A program made the translations under genes and the position numbers. Shown here in pieces: positions 16,913-25,583 of a stretch of DNA of 64,000 nt. Each line of letters starts with the position of its first letter. The first letter of the stretch is position 1. This stretch comes from Flavobacteriia bacterium 40-80 (GTDB lineage Bacteria; Bacteroidota; Bacteroidia; Flavobacteriales_D; Crocinitomicaceae): contig MKVF01000006.1 in assembly GCA_001899145.1 (NCBI GenBank), forward strand, positions 495,806-559,805, given 5' to 3'. The notes under the pieces were generated by a model. That model searched no databases and was not told the DNA's origin. It was given only the letters and a program-made list of their open reading frames with translations.

Positions 16913-19296
16913 GTCACACTTGGTAAGATTGGAAATAATGAAACCTGTTTTACGGACATCGCAAATTTATCGCTTGTCAGATCTCCTTTAACCGAAAGGT
17001 ACAAAAAATAAGGATTCGCCCGGTTATACACATTATAAACAGAGAAATTTACATTATGGCGGATTTTCTTCAGAACTTTCACTTCTTCTCCATCCACTAT
17101 TTTTGTTTTCTTCCTGTAAGGCTTATCAAACCAGGTCGCTGAAAGATCCAGACGGTGGTAATCCGGCATTCTCGTTGAATTCCGTCCTCCGTATTCCATA
17201 ACTACTTCCTGATTATAGATGTACCAGCTGGAAGGCATTGTCAAGGTATTTCCCGTTGCATAGACAAAGTTGGCGGAAACAGTCCAGCGATCTGAAATTT
17301 TATAATTCAGCACCAGGTTCAGATCGTGCCTTCTGTCGTATTTGGAAGGGAAAGGCGTAGCCTGTATTTCCGGGAACATCCGTTCCGATTTCGCCCATGT
17401 ATAGCCGATCCACCCCGTGAGCTTTCCTGTTACTTTCTTAATGAAGAATTCCGCTCCGTAGCTCCATCCTTTTCCGTTTATCAGCTGATTATCCACGTTA
17501 TCATTTACATTATCTGTCGGCATGGAACCGTTGGCAAATTCCACCAGATTATACATGTGCTTGTAGTAAATCTCTACAGAGGTTTCATATTTTCCTCCGA
17601 AAAAATCTTTGAAGTAACCCGCTGTTGCCTGCCATCCGGATTGCGGCTTGATTTTTTCTGTTGACGGAACCCATAAATCAGAAGGAAAGGCCACCGATGT
17701 CAGCGATGCCAGGTGAACATATTGATAATTCACTGAAAATCCTGCTTTTATGGAGCTGTTTTTTCCTAAAAGAATTCTCGTGGAAATACGCGGTTCCCAA
17801 CCGTTATGAAAGGCAATCAGATCACCTTTTGAGTAATGTGTCACGCTGTCTGAATTTACCGGTCCCTTTTCGTAGCGGTCAAACGGCCCGACAAATTGAT
17901 ACATGCTGTAACGCAAGCCGATATTCAAACGCCATTTTTCAGTAATATCCCAATCATCCGCGATAAAAACTGCCGATTCATGCGCATTGAGCCTCTGTTG
18001 CTTTCCCGTATCAAAGCTCACGTCCTCCTGGTATGCTTCCACCGTTGCAGGTGTAAAGCGGTGAAATACGTAATCCACTCCGTAACGGATCCGGTGACGG
18101 ATATTGGGCAGCCATGTGAAATCTATTCTTCCTCCGGCATCACGAATCCCTGTCCCCATAGTAATGTCGTAATTATCCACTTTGGAAGAAAAATTAATGT
18201 CATAGCCCGTATAAAATCCGGTAACGTTCATGAAATGTTTCTGGCTGAACAGGTGATTCCAGCGAATAGAAGCCATTTGATTTCCCCAGGGCATCGAAAC
18301 AGACATGCCATCATCTGCGCTGGAGTACTTAAAGTTGTCTTTTCCCAGATAGGAGCTGATAAACAAACGGTCTTTACTGGAAAGACGGAAGTTGAATTTA
18401 AAATTCAGATCGTAAAAATAATATCCCAGACCGGACAGAGCAGGTTTTTTGGATAAAAAAGGCTTCATAAGAACATCAATATAGGTCCTTCTGGCAGCCA
18501 CCATAAAAGAGCTCTTATCTTTCTGAATCGGGCCGTCCACTTCCAGACGTGAAGAAATTAGTCCTATTCCTCCGTTGACGTGATATCTTTTCATATCTCC
18601 TTCGCGCATTTTGATCTCCATTAATGAAGAGATCCGCCCTCCGTAATCAGCTGTCATTCCTCCTTTCGACAAGCTCATGGAAGAAATCGCGTCCACATTA
18701 AACACGGAGAAGAAGCCGAATAAATGAGATGCGTTATAGATCTGTGCTCCGTCCAGTAAAACGAGGTTCTGGTCAGGTCCGCCACCACGTACATAAAACC
18801 CCTGGCTTCCTTCACTGACAGACGAAACTCCGGGAAGCGATTGAACTGTTTTGATAATATCCACTTCTCCCATAAACGACGGAAGTGTTTTAATATCTTT
18901 CACCTCCAGCTCAATAACTCCAATCTTTGAGGATTCTATATTCTGACCGCGCTTCGCACTTACTTTAACTTCGTCTAACTGCTGTGATTCTTCATTGATC
19001 ACTTTTTTTAGATAAAAAAGTTGTGTCTCAGCTGTTTTCAGGTGAATTGTTACCGAATAATCTTCATAATCAATCAGCTGAACCGTAACATGATATTTTC
19101 CGGAAGGGATAACCATAGAGAACGCACCATTTTCATCCGTATAAACCAATTGATTCAGCTCTTTAATAGAAACTGTTGCAAAGTCAAGCGGTTGCTGTGA
19201 ATGATGCTCTAAAACCTTTCCTGAAAATATGATCGAATCCTGTGCAAAAGACAGTTGGAACAGAAAGAAAAAAAACAGAAAAGTACTATTTCTCAT
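16894..19296 (-). CDS. TonB-dependent outer-membrane receptor with carboxypeptidase-like domain
   Basis: An 800-residue outer-membrane receptor. After the signal peptide (ending LSFAQ, residue 19) comes a carboxypeptidase-regulatory-like beta sandwich (about 22-105: SGKVLEHHSQQPLDFATVSIKE..YHVTVQLIDYED). The plug follows (about 110-230: IIKTVQSLPGVSSVSEGSQGFYVRGGGPDQNLVLLDG) and then a beta barrel ending in the typical aromatic C terminus VTWNFEF. It should import a ligand with energy from TonB-ExbBD. Its operon partner is a DUF4249 lipoprotein rather than SusD, which points away from the classical glycan pairs. The substrate is unknown; the cobalamin-binding radical SAM gene downstream is a possible hint only. 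Confidence 0.92.
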   Translation of the reverse strand: MRNSTFLFFFFLFQLSFAQDSIIFSGKVLEHHSQQPLDFATVSIKELNQLVYTDENGAFSMVIPSGKYHVTVQLIDYEDYSVTIHLKTAETQLFYLKKVINEESQQLDEVKVSAKRGQNIESSKIGVIELEVKDIKTLPSFMGEVDIIKTVQSLPGVSSVSEGSQGFYVRGGGPDQNLVLLDGAQIYNASHLFGFFSVFNVDAISSMSLSKGGMTADYGGRISSLMEIKMREGDMKRYHVNGGIGLISSRLEVDGPIQKDKSSFMVAARRTYIDVLMKPFLSKKPALSGLGYYFYDLNFKFNFRLSSKDRLFISSYLGKDNFKYSSADDGMSVSMPWGNQMASIRWNHLFSQKHFMNVTGFYTGYDINFSSKVDNYDITMGTGIRDAGGRIDFTWLPNIRHRIRYGVDYVFHRFTPATVEAYQEDVSFDTGKQQRLNAHESAVFIADDWDITEKWRLNIGLRYSMYQFVGPFDRYEKGPVNSDSVTHYSKGDLIAFHNGWEPRISTRILLGKNSSIKAGFSVNYQYVHLASLTSVAFPSDLWVPSTEKIKPQSGWQATAGYFKDFFGGKYETSVEIYYKHMYNLVEFANGSMPTDNVNDNVDNQLINGKGWSYGAEFFIKKVTGKLTGWIGYTWAKSERMFPEIQATPFPSKYDRRHDLNLVLNYKISDRWTVSANFVYATGNTLTMPSSWYIYNQEVVMEYGGRNSTRMPDYHRLDLSATWFDKPYRKKTKIVDGEEVKVLKKIRHNVNFSVYNVYNRANPYFLYLSVKGDLTSDKFAMSVKQVSLFPILPSVTWNFEF

Positions 19297-19394
19297 TTAC
19301 CCGGCTCGATTGCCCGTAAAATTACGATTTAAAGTGAGAAACAGAAGATAATAATCTTTAAAATTTCTTTATATTATCGGGAATTTACAGCTTG

Positions 19395-19655
19395 CTATAT
19401 TTTAAACTTGAAAAATTCCTCCACTTCGACTTCCATCGTTCTTGCAAGAACAAATATCGTACTGATCGTCGGGTTGATTTTAGCGGTTTCTATTCTTGCA
19501 ATTTGACTTAATGAAATACCTGATTCAAATGCCAGTTGTTGCTGGGTAAAACCTGCATTCTTTCTCACTATTCTGAACCGTTCAGCGAAAGCCTCTACCC
19601 CTTTCTTATCAAAGATAAGCTTCCTTTCAGAAATATTCCCGCCCTTTCTATTCAT
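19395..19655 (-). CDS. XRE-family helix-turn-helix regulator
   Basis: An 86-residue DNA-binding protein made almost only of a Cro/C1-type HTH (FAERFRIVRKNAGFTQQQLAFESGISLSQIARIETAKINPTISTI) with a short acidic end. The recognition helix is SGISLSQIARIET. It is divergent from a lipoprotein gene. A perfect 10-bp inverted repeat at 19685-19708 touches this gene's own -7 element (19678-19685) and precedes the -7 of the divergent gene, so it probably represses itself and its neighbour. No toxin partner lies beside it. Confidence 0.88.
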   Translation of the reverse strand: MNRKGGNISERKLIFDKKGVEAFAERFRIVRKNAGFTQQQLAFESGISLSQIARIETAKINPTISTIFVLARTMEVEVEEFFKFKI

Positions 19656-19677
19656 GGCCGAAAGGTTCTAAAACTTA

Positions 19678-19685
19678 CAAAAATA
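19678..19685 (-). promoter_or_regulatory. -7 promoter element of the XRE regulator gene
   Basis: The minus strand reads TATTTTTG, matching TAnnTTTG, 22 bases before the start codon and sharing its last base with the adjacent palindrome. Confidence 0.45.
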
Positions 19686-19708
19686 ATTATAGCACAAATG
19701 CTATAATT
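19685..19708. promoter_or_regulatory. Candidate operator of the XRE regulator (10-bp perfect palindrome)
   Basis: AATTATAGCA and TGCTATAATT are exact mirror arms around a CAAA spacer. The dyad falls between the -7 and -33 positions of the regulator's promoter and just upstream of the -7 element of the divergent lipoprotein gene. This is the expected place for a dimeric XRE repressor acting on both. Confidence 0.62.
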
Positions 19709-19721
19709 AAATAAAAAGCCG

Positions 19722-19729
19722 TAGTTTTG
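19722..19729 (+). promoter_or_regulatory. -7 promoter element of the lipoprotein gene
   Basis: TAGTTTTG matches TAnnTTTG, 28 bases before the lipoprotein start and 13 bases after the palindrome. Confidence 0.45.
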
Positions 19730-19757
19730 CTGACATAAACAATTAAAATTCATACAA

Positions 19758-20258
19758 ATGAAAAAAATGGCCTTAATTGTAGGAACGATTTCTATTATCG
19801 GTATCGCTACAAGTTGCAAAACAACACAAGTAGCAAAGTTTGCATCTGTTGAAGATGTTATCAGTCTGAAACCCGGAATAACTTTTAATGAAGCCGTCTC
19901 GCTACTTGGCTCGAAGCCCTATAACATTTTAAGCAATCAATTGGATGGATATACAATATATGCTTATCAATATAAGGTTATAGAGCGCCAAATAAGCAGT
20001 GACATCAGCAATAGAAAAGGTGGTGAAACAACGGGAACGGAAGTTTACAACAAACGTGAACAGACTGCTTTTCTATTTTTTAAAAACGACAAGCTGGAAT
20101 CCCTTATCACTTCACAAGGAAGAAAAGACAGTTATAACCTGGCTCTCTTGAATAATACATTATATGTTATCACTAAAGAAAAGGATAAATATGTGATAAC
20201 ACCCGCCAATGAAAGTACAGGAACATCGTTTTGGGGAAGCAGAAAAAAGAAACAATAA
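19758..20258 (+). CDS. Small lipoprotein with a BamE/SmpA-like segment
   Basis: A 166-residue protein. The N-terminal hydrophobic stretch ends in a lipobox (IGIATSCKTT; Cys at residue 20), so it should be a lipoprotein. After it, VEDVISLKPGITFNEAVSLLGSKPYNI resembles the first helix-turn of BamE/SmpA-fold proteins (a 'pG.t..eV..llG.P' pattern), but the rest is not recognised. The tail is basic (WGSRKKKQ). It is 10 bases upstream of a membrane protein gene and very probably cotranscribed with it. Both follow the XRE operator. The BamE-like resemblance is an inference from pattern only. Confidence 0.75.
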   Translation: MKKMALIVGTISIIGIATSCKTTQVAKFASVEDVISLKPGITFNEAVSLLGSKPYNILSNQLDGYTIYAYQYKVIERQISSDISNRKGGETTGTEVYNKREQTAFLFFKNDKLESLITSQGRKDSYNLALLNNTLYVITKEKDKYVITPANESTGTSFWGSRKKKQ

Positions 20259-20268
20259 AAATTGAACA

Positions 20269-21168
20269 ATGAAAACAACCGATAAAACGGCCGCTATTGT
20301 CGGCTATCTACCGTTTATTCCAATCGGAATTATCCTCGGGATCGTGCTGTACAACAGCAACAAGACAAAATTCACCGCATATCACTTACGCCAGGCAATC
20401 GGTATCAACGTCCTCGCCTTTGCTTTTTGGGTAATCATGATGATGATAAATTCAGGTAACCCTATGCGGATATATAGCAATTATACCTTCATGATGATTG
20501 TCATGTTTCTGTTTTTAATCCTGCTTATTGTTGGTATGGTGAATGCATCCAGCGGACAGGAAAAACCAATTCCCGTAGCCGGGCTCTACTTTGAAAAATG
20601 GTTCAGCTCGCTGTTTACAGACAATGCAGAAGCAATCACGACAACATCGGAAACGAACAACGAAGCCGCAAGCTCAAAGCCCGTTTCCATTCCAGACCTT
20701 CAAAATCTCACCAAAAACAAATCGCTGATTTTTGCAGTAATCGCCCTGATCTCGTGTTTTTTCCCGTGGGTAAAAATGGAGGTGTTCATGGCCAGCACCG
20801 GATTTTCTGCCCTGTCACTATCCACACCTTTTGCGCTGGCAGATACAATTCTGGTACCTGCGCTTATCTATCTGCTCCCGATTTCCCTTGCGGGGATTAT
20901 TGCGGCTGATTTTATACCACAACTAAAACAGTATAAAAAGATACTCATGATTGCTTCGGTAGCATTGGTGATTTATGCAGGTGTCGGGCTTTATCAGTTC
21001 ATGAACCCGTCAGATGCAGATACGCCGCTTTCGTTCAATAATGCTGAACTAAGTTCGTTGACTCGGCGTGCGTACAACACTGTTTCAAAGAACATATATT
21101 CCGTCGGAATCGGGTATTACATTACACTGATTGCGACGTTGGGAAATGTTTTCTTTTCAAGAAAATAA
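20269..21168 (+). CDS. Multipass membrane protein with a DUF4870-like N-terminal domain
   Basis: A 299-residue protein with about seven hydrophobic segments. The first ~110 residues follow the DUF4870 pattern: TAAIVGYLPFIPIG, FTAYHLRQAIGINVLAF and a third helix ending in SGQEKPIPVAG. A Ser/Thr/Asn/Glu-rich linker (about 122-142) leads to a second membrane domain beginning KSLIFAVIALISCFFPWVKME. Two-part proteins like this are common but uncharacterised. It shares the operon and the XRE operator with the lipoprotein upstream. Confidence 0.78.
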   Translation: MKTTDKTAAIVGYLPFIPIGIILGIVLYNSNKTKFTAYHLRQAIGINVLAFAFWVIMMMINSGNPMRIYSNYTFMMIVMFLFLILLIVGMVNASSGQEKPIPVAGLYFEKWFSSLFTDNAEAITTTSETNNEAASSKPVSIPDLQNLTKNKSLIFAVIALISCFFPWVKMEVFMASTGFSALSLSTPFALADTILVPALIYLLPISLAGIIAADFIPQLKQYKKILMIASVALVIYAGVGLYQFMNPSDADTPLSFNNAELSSLTRRAYNTVSKNIYSVGIGYYITLIATLGNVFFSRK

Positions 21169-21731
21169 TATCTTAATTTCGAAGAAGAAAAAATATGTCG
21201 GGATACTACTACATATCTATTTTCTAAAAAACTAAAGAAATCTGTTAAGAAAAAATCATTTTTAGCCTCAACACTGCATTTCATGCTGAACTACCGGCTG
21301 AATATACGCCTATCAATAGTGCTGGCAGGTTTCATCCTGCCAGCCTTACATTCTTATGGACAGATCATCCAGCCTCTTCCACCTCATCAGCCGAACCCTG
21401 TCATTCCGGAGCGTCCAAACCTTATTCCTCACCACTAGGCGGAACGGCAAACGATGTTTTTCAGCAGGCACAAAAAAACGGCAAGGAACAGCAATAACTT
21501 CATGAATTCATGGCAAAACAAATGCATTATAGATTAGATTATTAAATCTCAATGTACTTTTATGTCTTTTGCCTTATTTTATTTTGATGACATCGCTGAT
21601 GAAGTGAAAAAGTATTATCCTAAATTAGGAGTAAGAGAGAATATTGCTATGTTCTGATTCTTTCTGAGATATGTCTGAGGGCATAATTGCGGAGATCAAA
21701 TCAAACATCCCCGCAATCAGCATTCATTCCA
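21169..21731. other. 563-base stretch with no large gene
   Basis: This gap between a membrane protein gene and the end of fumC holds one plausible small secreted ORF (21283-21438). A perfect 9-bp hairpin, GCTGGCAGG/CCTGCCAGC, lies at 21321-21344 inside that ORF. A 31-codon ATG ORF (21562-21657, MSFALFYFDDIADEVKKYYP start) has protein-like composition and could be a gene remnant. An imperfect inverted repeat near 21691-21719 lacks a T run. No promoter or RNA gene is clear. Confidence 0.5.
21283..21438 (+). CDS. Possible 51-residue secreted proline-rich peptide
   Basis: An ATG ORF of 51 codons. Residues 1-27 look like a signal peptide (basic start LNYRLNIRL, hydrophobic core SIVLAGFILPAL, then HSYGQ, a typical Bacteroidota cleavage end). 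The remaining 24 residues are proline-rich (QPLPPHQPNPVIPERPNL). It is in a gap with no other candidate and has no recognised relatives. A hairpin covers its signal peptide region. The coding case rests only on composition, so confidence is low. Confidence 0.35.
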   Translation: MLNYRLNIRLSIVLAGFILPALHSYGQIIQPLPPHQPNPVIPERPNLIPHH

Positions 21732-23117
21732 TCAGATCATCTTAGCCGGATCTACCCATTCATCGTACTGCGCTTCCGTAACATAACCCAAATGAATCGC
21801 CGCTTCTTTCAACGTTGTATTATTTTTATGAGCATATTTCGCTATTTCCGCAGATTTATAATAACCGATATGTGTATTAAGCGCAGTTACCAGCATCAGC
21901 GAATTATCCAGGTGCTTTTTAATCACCTCCAGATTCGGTTGAATTCCTTCCACACAGTGCTCCGTAAATGACTGACAGGCATCGCCGAGCAGTCTTGCAG
22001 ACTGAAGCACATTCGAAGCGATCAGCGGCTTGAAAACATTCAGCTCAAAATGCCCTGTTGCGCCTCCTACGCTTACAGCAACGTCATTACCGATCACCTG
22101 TGCCGCAACCATAGTAATTGCTTCCGGCTGCGTTGGATTCACTTTTCCCGGCATAATAGAAGAGCCCGGCTCATTATCAGGAATAATAATTTCACCGATC
22201 CCACTTCTTGGCCCCGACGAAAGCATGCGGATATCATTCCCTATCTTCATCAGTGCTACCGCTGCTCTTTTTAATGCTCCGGACAATTCTACCATTGCAT
22301 CATGAGCAGCAAGCGCTTCAAATTTATTCTTTGCAGTGATAAACGGAAATCCTGTCAACGCAGCAATTTTCTCTGCCACCAGCTCTGAATATCCTTTCGG
22401 GGTATTCAGTCCTGTTCCGACTGCCGTGCCTCCTAATGCCAGCTCGGTTACTGCGACCAATGCATTCTCAATAGCACGGATACTGTTGTCCACCTGTGCG
22501 ACATAACCACTGAATTCCTGCCCCAGGCTTAACGGAGTCGCATCCATAAAATGTGTTCTTCCTGTTTTGATGATCGATTTAAAATCAACAGCTTTTTTAT
22601 TCAGAGCAGCACGCAATGTCTGCAGTCCCGGAAGTGTGATTGTTTCAACGGAAGTATAAGCAGCAATGTGCATCGCCGTAGGAAACGTATCATTGGAAGA
22701 TTGCGATTTATTGACATCATCATTCGGATTCAGCACTTTATTTTCATCTGTCAGCTTTCCTCCTTTAAGCACATGCGCTCTGTTAGCGATCACTTCGTTG
22801 ACATTCATATTGGATTGTGTCCCCGAGCCGGTCTGCCAGATAACCAGCGGAAACTGGTCATCCAGCTTATGCTGCAGAATTTCATCGCAAACCAGTGAGA
22901 TTAATTCCATTTTTTCTTTATCCAGGACGCCTAATTCATAATTTGTTTGTGCTGCTGCTTTTTTCAGATAAGCGAATGCGTGAATGATTTCCTTCGGCAT
23001 TGAAGCTTCCGGTCCGATCCTGAAATTATTACGGGAGCGTTCCGTTTGTGCACCCCAGAATTTATCAGCAGGAACTTTCACTTCCCCCATTGTATCTTTT
23101 TCAATTCTATACTCCAT
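21732..23117 (-). CDS. fumC: Class II fumarate hydratase
   Basis: A 461-residue member of the fumarase/aspartase superfamily. The signature [13 protein letters not shown] is present, as are the substrate-site motifs [28 protein letters not shown] and [13 protein letters not shown] at the end of the signature and the overall length identify fumarase C rather than aspartase or argininosuccinate lyase. It interconverts fumarate and L-malate in the TCA cycle and does not need an iron-sulfur cluster. The gene is monocistronic and divergent from a small membrane protein gene. Confidence 0.95.
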   Translation of the reverse strand: MEYRIEKDTMGEVKVPADKFWGAQTERSRNNFRIGPEASMPKEIIHAFAYLKKAAAQTNYELGVLDKEKMELISLVCDEILQHKLDDQFPLVIWQTGSGTQSNMNVNEVIANRAHVLKGGKLTDENKVLNPNDDVNKSQSSNDTFPTAMHIAAYTSVETITLPGLQTLRAALNKKAVDFKSIIKTGRTHFMDATPLSLGQEFSGYVAQVDNSIRAIENALVAVTELALGGTAVGTGLNTPKGYSELVAEKIAALTGFPFITAKNKFEALAAHDAMVELSGALKRAAVALMKIGNDIRMLSSGPRSGIGEIIIPDNEPGSSIMPGKVNPTQPEAITMVAAQVIGNDVAVSVGGATGHFELNVFKPLIASNVLQSARLLGDACQSFTEHCVEGIQPNLEVIKKHLDNSLMLVTALNTHIGYYKSAEIAKYAHKNNTTLKEAAIHLGYVTEAQYDEWVDPAKMI

Positions 23118-23182
23118 TTTTTTATTGTTTTTTTAAATTACTTTTTTAACTTTACAGCGTTTTACAGTTCAACATTTGTATT

Positions 23183-23347
23183 ATGAGTGGTTTTGGTATA
23201 TTACTATTTTTTGTTTTCGGAGGCTTGGCTTTTTGGGTATTATTATTCTTATTAGGATTCATTTTACCTTTCTGGATTACGTTGGGAATTTTTGAAAAGA
23301 TCAAACCTAAAAGAGTTTTTGAGGATCCGAGCGCTGAAGGTAAATAA
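23183..23347 (+). CDS. 54-residue small membrane protein
   Basis: An ATG ORF of 54 codons (start MSGFGILLFFVFGGL). Residues 4-37 are strongly hydrophobic, enough for one long or two short membrane helices (a Pro at residue 29 may kink or break them). The tail is a charged cytosolic segment, FEKIKPKRVFEDPSAEGK. Codon use is like that of neighbouring genes, and a rho-independent terminator follows 23 bases after the stop. That supports a real transcription unit. The opposite-strand reading through the same DNA is a Lys/Asn-rich shadow. The function is unknown. Confidence 0.68.
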   Translation: MSGFGILLFFVFGGLAFWVLLFLLGFILPFWITLGIFEKIKPKRVFEDPSAEGK

Positions 23348-23370
23348 TTCATTTATATAGCATTTATAAA

Positions 23371-23399
23371 AGACTGTTGAAATTCAACGGTCTTTTTTT
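23371..23399 (+). terminator. Rho-independent terminator after the 54-residue membrane protein
   Basis: AGACTGTTGA pairs with TCAACGGTCT around a short AAT loop, with one G-U pair, and is followed by seven to eight Ts. Confidence 0.82.
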
Positions 23400-23459
23400 A
23401 TTTTTACAGTTTAAAAATACAATTAATAACGGATAGTTATTACGCTAAACTATTACGAA

Positions 23460-25502
23460 ATGAAGAAGATTAACTTATTTTTCACGTTGTTTTTTACAGC
23501 AACGGGCTTGTTAGGACAAAACGGGATTCCCTGTCATTCTGATGAAATACATTTTCAGCTGACACAGGAGAAATCTCATTTATTACCTGTTTTCGAGCAA
23601 AAACGCAAGGAGTTAAATCTGTTTACAGAACAGTTTTCACTTGTTCAGCCAAAAGCGGGTCCCTACATTATCCCGGTCGTATTCCACGTGATTCACATGA
23701 ACGGGGAAGAAAATATTTCGGAAGAGCAGATTCGCAACTCCCTGATGCATCTCAATGAACAATTCAATAAAAGAAATGCGGATACAACAGACATCATCCC
23801 TGCTTTCAAAGGAATCGCTGCTGATGTTCAGGTGGAATTCCGGTTAGCAAAGCTCGACCCGGACGGAAACTGTACCAATGGTATTAATCGTATTTATTCC
23901 GAAACATCCGCTGCGGGAGACCACTCCGTGAAAAGCATAATTCACTGGCCCCGTGAAAAATATTTAAACATTTATGTTTGTAAAGGTGCTGCCGGACTGG
24001 CCGGCCATGCATTAATGCCACCGGTTGCAGATACGATTCCTGAATGGGACGGAATTGTAATGATGCACGATTATGTCGGAGCGATCGGAACGTCACAATG
24101 GCTTCATCGAACCGTATTAACGCACGAAGTCGGGCATTATCTGAATCTTTACCATATCTGGGGTGGAAACAATGTTCCTGACTTTTATTACCTGCCTGTT
24201 GCTCAGTCAGGAAATTGCGCATATGATGATGAAGTAGCTGATACGCCGAATACTATCGGATGGCAAACCTGCAATATCAACGGAAGCTCTTGCGGCGGGT
24301 TAAATAATGTGCAGAATTTCATGGATTATTCCTATTGTTCCAGCATGTTTACGGAGGGACAGAAGCTGCGGATTCATGCAGCGCTCAATTCGCCTGTTGC
24401 TCAACGAAATAATTTATGGCAGACAGCCAATCTTATTGCTACCGGAGTAGCAGACGAAGGGACATTATGTTTTGCTGATTTTGAGCTGAAACGCCCTTAT
24501 GCCTGTCTCGGTGATACGGTGGAGATCTTTGACCGGTCTTATCACCATGTACAAACCAGAGCATGGAATATCACCAATGCGACCATTATCAGCCAGCAGG
24601 ATTCTGTTGTAAAGGTCGTTTTTAATCAGGAGGGAAAACAGAATATAGAACTGACGGTTTCTGACGGAACAAGTACTTTAAATGTGCTGAAAGAAAATAT
24701 AATCGAAATTCTTCCTTCAACTGTAAGTAATAATTACATCATTGAAGATTTCGAGGATTTATCTGCTTCCTACAGACCTGTTCTTCTGAATGATAAAAAT
24801 CTTTGGAAATTCTCTGATTATGCAGCAAGCGGATCCCACGGTTACTGGACAGATAATTATGGCAATGAAGGTAACATTTATGACTTGGTGCTGCGTCCGG
24901 TAAACCTGACAAATGTTCCCAATCCTGCGATTACATTTGATCGTGCTTTTGCACGGCTGGATAACTCTGAAATGGAAGTTCTGGAAATCCAGGTATCCAA
25001 TACCTGCGGAGCAACATGGACGAGCTTCCGTTCTTTTTACTCTTCCAGCAGCTTAAAAACAGTATCACCTGTCCTGCAAAACGGCCCGTATATTCCTGCA
25101 AACGAGGATTGGGCACTAACAAGCCCTTTTGCAATCCCCGCAGCTTACAAAAAAGCACATACGATGATTCGTTTTTTATACCAGGGAAAAGGAGACAACA
25201 ATTTATACATTGACAATATCAATATCTCGGATAAAAGTTCCCTAAACACAATTAATCCTGACAATGCTTTTTTCGCTGTCTATCCGAATCCCGTTCAGAA
25301 CTCATTTACTGTAGAGCTGCCTGAAATTACTACTGCCACTCTTGAGATCTTTGATATTACGGGTAAATTAACAGACATCCACCAGCTTGAAAATGCAAAT
25401 CAATTTCTTATCAATACAGAAAAGCTGAATAATGGTTTGTTCTTGATTAAATTATCTGCCGGAGGAAAAATATTTACCGGGCGATTGATCATCGAAAAAT
25501 GA
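23460..25502 (+). CDS. Secreted M43-family zinc metalloprotease with T9SS sorting domain
   Basis: A 680-residue secreted protease. The signal peptide ends near GLLGQ (residue 20). The pappalysin-type (M43) catalytic domain spans about 70-330, with zinc ligands in HEVGHYLNLYH (H222, E223, H226, H232), a Met-turn near FMDYSYC and Cys pairs typical of the family. A PKD-like domain (about 345-430) and a choice-of-anchor-like sandwich (about 440-600, VIEDFEDL..NLYIDNINIS) follow. The last ~75 residues are a type A sorting signal (YPNPVQNSFTV..GLFLIKLSAGGKIFTGRLIIEK). It should be released or surface-bound through the T9SS and degrade protein. Confidence 0.9.
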   Translation: MKKINLFFTLFFTATGLLGQNGIPCHSDEIHFQLTQEKSHLLPVFEQKRKELNLFTEQFSLVQPKAGPYIIPVVFHVIHMNGEENISEEQIRNSLMHLNEQFNKRNADTTDIIPAFKGIAADVQVEFRLAKLDPDGNCTNGINRIYSETSAAGDHSVKSIIHWPREKYLNIYVCKGAAGLAGHALMPPVADTIPEWDGIVMMHDYVGAIGTSQWLHRTVLTHEVGHYLNLYHIWGGNNVPDFYYLPVAQSGNCAYDDEVADTPNTIGWQTCNINGSSCGGLNNVQNFMDYSYCSSMFTEGQKLRIHAALNSPVAQRNNLWQTANLIATGVADEGTLCFADFELKRPYACLGDTVEIFDRSYHHVQTRAWNITNATIISQQDSVVKVVFNQEGKQNIELTVSDGTSTLNVLKENIIEILPSTVSNNYIIEDFEDLSASYRPVLLNDKNLWKFSDYAASGSHGYWTDNYGNEGNIYDLVLRPVNLTNVPNPAITFDRAFARLDNSEMEVLEIQVSNTCGATWTSFRSFYSSSSLKTVSPVLQNGPYIPANEDWALTSPFAIPAAYKKAHTMIRFLYQGKGDNNLYIDNINISDKSSLNTINPDNAFFAVYPNPVQNSFTVELPEITTATLEIFDITGKLTDIHQLENANQFLINTEKLNNGLFLIKLSAGGKIFTGRLIIEK

Positions 25503-25521
25503 TCACGGAACTTCAGAATAT

Positions 25522-25557
25522 AAAAAAGGGATTCATTTTACTTGAATCCCTTTTTTT
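25522..25557. terminator. Rho-independent terminator between convergent genes
   Basis: GGGATTCA (25528-25535) pairs with TGAATCCC (25543-25550), extended by A/T runs on both sides. It serves the protease gene and may also serve the leftward T9SS gene that ends 27 bases further on. Confidence 0.85.
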
Positions 25558-25583
25558 ATTAATTATCCTAAGAAGAATATTTT

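Noticed and set aside
17896..18456. 186-codon rightward ORF
   Set aside because: It is antisense to the TonB-dependent receptor barrel.
23152..23352. 66-codon leftward ORF
   Set aside because: It is antisense to the better supported 54-residue membrane protein gene; its Lys/Asn/Pro composition is typical of the complement of a hydrophobic gene, and it ends before that gene's terminator.
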